Below are positions 5,740 to 6,765 of a stretch of DNA of 6,765 nt, piece by piece; the first letter of the stretch is position 1, and each line of letters opens with the position of its first letter. The notes under the pieces were generated by a model. It worked only from the letters and a program-made list of their open reading frames with translations. It ran no database searches and was not told the DNA's origin. The position numbers and the translations under genes are program-made. This DNA is from an uncultured Alphaproteobacteria bacterium (GTDB taxonomy: Bacteria > Pseudomonadota > Alphaproteobacteria > Micavibrionales > Micavibrionaceae), in NCBI GenBank assembly GCA_937124505.1, contig CAKZKV010000028.1, forward strand, positions 1-6,765. Reading direction: 5' to 3'.

Positions 5740-6765
5740 ATGTTTGACAGCACAGAAGAAAAAGTACTCCCGGTTCTCCCCTTGCGCGATATTGTTGTAT
5801 TTCCGGCCATGATTGTGCCCTTGTTCGTAGGGCGTAAAAAATCTGTGAAGGCTCTGGAATATGTCATGAACGACGAAAAGCAGATTTTGCTGGTGACGCA
5901 AAAAACAACGTCCGAGAACGAGCCGACAATTAATGACCTGCATGAGGTAGGGGTCATTGGTACGATTTTGCAAATGTTGAAATTGCCGGACGGTACGGTC
6001 AAGGTGCTGGTCGAAGGCAACCAGCGCAAAAAAATTACAAAATTTCGTGAGGTCGGGGATTTTACCGAGGCCGTGATTGAAGATATTGCGGACGAGGCAG
6101 AGGAAGATGAAGATCTTGAGATTCTCTCCCGTACGGTCATGGGGCAGTTTGAGCAGTATGTGAAGCTAAACAAGAAAATTCCGCCGGAGGTGATCGTCTC
6201 CGTGAACCAGATCGGGGAACCTGCCAAAATGGCGGATACCATTGCTTCTCATCTGGCCATCAGTCTGGAAGAAAAGCAGAAGTTGCTGGAAGTCTCCAAC
6301 ACAACAGAGCGTCTGGAAAAAATCTTCGAACTGATGGAAAAAGAGATTGGTTCGTTGAATATCGAGCAGAAAGTACGCAGCCGCGTCAAAAAGCAGATGG
6401 AGAAAACCCAGCGCGATTATTATCTGAATGAGCAGATGAAGGCCATTCAGAAGGAATTGAATGAGGGCGAGGGCGGTTTTGACGAACTGGCTGAATTGGA
6501 AGAAAAAGTTGAGAAAACGAAGTTAAGCAAGGAAGCAAAAGACAAGGCGGAAACAGAACTCAAGAAGCTGCGTCTGATGAGCCCTATGTCGGCAGAGGCC
6601 ACAGTGGTCAGAAATTATCTGGACTGGCTTTTGTCTGTGCCCTGGAAAAAGCGCACACGCGTCAAGAAAGATATCACGGCGGCGGAAAAAATCCTGAATA
6701 GAGACCATTACGGGCTGGAAAAGGTCAAAGAGCGTATTCTGGAATATCTGGCCGTGCAGCAACGC
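5740..6765 (+). CDS. lon: ATP-dependent Lon protease, N-terminal 342 residues (3' part outside window)
   Basis: Lon is a cytoplasmic AAA+ serine protease that degrades misfolded and specific regulatory proteins. The frame is open from ATG at 5740 to the window edge, 342 of roughly 800 expected codons. The N-terminal substrate-recognition domain begins with VLPVLPLRDIVVFPAMIVPL (9-28) and continues to about residue 200. It is followed by the long charged coiled-coil linker with the very conserved YYLNEQMKAIQKELNE (about 227-242). Then comes the entry to the AAA+ module with YLDWLLSVPWKK and the HYGLEKVKERILEYLAV segment at the right edge. The Walker A motif and the Ser-Lys proteolytic dyad lie beyond the window. 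A weak GGACAAGG-like ribosome site ends 3 bases before the ATG. It is transcribed away from the flagellar operon, so the two are separate units. Confidence 0.96.
   Translation, partial: MFDSTEEKVLPVLPLRDIVVFPAMIVPLFVGRKKSVKALEYVMNDEKQILLVTQKTTSENEPTINDLHEVGVIGTILQMLKLPDGTVKVLVEGNQRKKITKFREVGDFTEAVIEDIADEAEEDEDLEILSRTVMGQFEQYVKLNKKIPPEVIVSVNQIGEPAKMADTIASHLAISLEEKQKLLEVSNTTERLEKIFELMEKEIGSLNIEQKVRSRVKKQMEKTQRDYYLNEQMKAIQKELNEGEGGFDELAELEEKVEKTKLSKEAKDKAETELKKLRLMSPMSAEATVVRNYLDWLLSVPWKKRTRVKKDITAAEKILNRDHYGLEKVKERILEYLAVQQR

Noticed and set aside
5685..6242. A 185-codon minus-strand frame opposite the start of lon
   Set aside because: It is antisense to the conserved Lon N-terminal domain. 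Its Ser/Thr/Arg-rich translation is typical of a shadow frame, and it would also overlap the membrane-protein ORF.
1..6765. CRISPR array, insertion sequence, tRNA or rRNA genes
   Set aside because: No spaced direct repeats, transposase-like frames, terminal inverted repeats or tRNA-like cloverleaf sequences were seen on reading both strands.

Overview
This window looks like part of an alphaproteobacterial chromosome of moderate GC content (about 50-55% in the conserved genes). It carries most of a flagellar rod/P-ring/hook operon on the minus strand, divergent from the 5' part of the lon protease gene on the plus strand. The alphaproteobacterial assignment rests on three things: the gene order, a short FlgJ with only the rod-binding domain, and a near-consensus sigma-54 promoter in front of flgI. 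It is an inference from family knowledge, not a database result, and I cannot name a genus.

Layout in transcription order on the minus strand: a small AT-rich membrane-protein ORF of unknown function (5712-5290), a 124-bp regulatory gap (5289-5166), flgI (P-ring), flgJ (rod-binding), a FlgN-like coiled-coil protein, a second FlgN-like coiled-coil protein, fliK (hook length control), flgD (hook cap scaffold) and the first 154 codons of flgE (hook), which runs off the left edge. Spacing is tight throughout: 1 bp, a 4-bp overlap, 22 bp, 17 bp, 12 bp and a 4-bp overlap. No terminator is visible, so the seven flagellar genes read as one transcription unit. The gap before flgI holds a -24/-12 (sigma-54) promoter with exact GG-N10-GC spacing. 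An inverted repeat lies about 75 bp upstream of the predicted start, and a short dyad in the leader includes part of the ribosome binding site.

Together the operon supplies the P-ring, the protein that binds the rod, two probable export chaperones, the hook-length ruler, the hook cap and the hook subunit. This is a coherent set for the step from rod to finished hook. On the plus strand, lon starts only 27 bp from the start of the AT-rich ORF. Its promoter therefore probably lies inside that ORF, which at about 31% GC differs sharply from both neighbours.

The most notable observation is that the two small coiled-coil proteins between flgJ and fliK align to each other without a gap over 74 residues (38-111 in both; I count 20 identities). 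They look like a tandem, diverged FlgN-like pair. I saw no RNA genes, CRISPR arrays, insertion sequences or origins.
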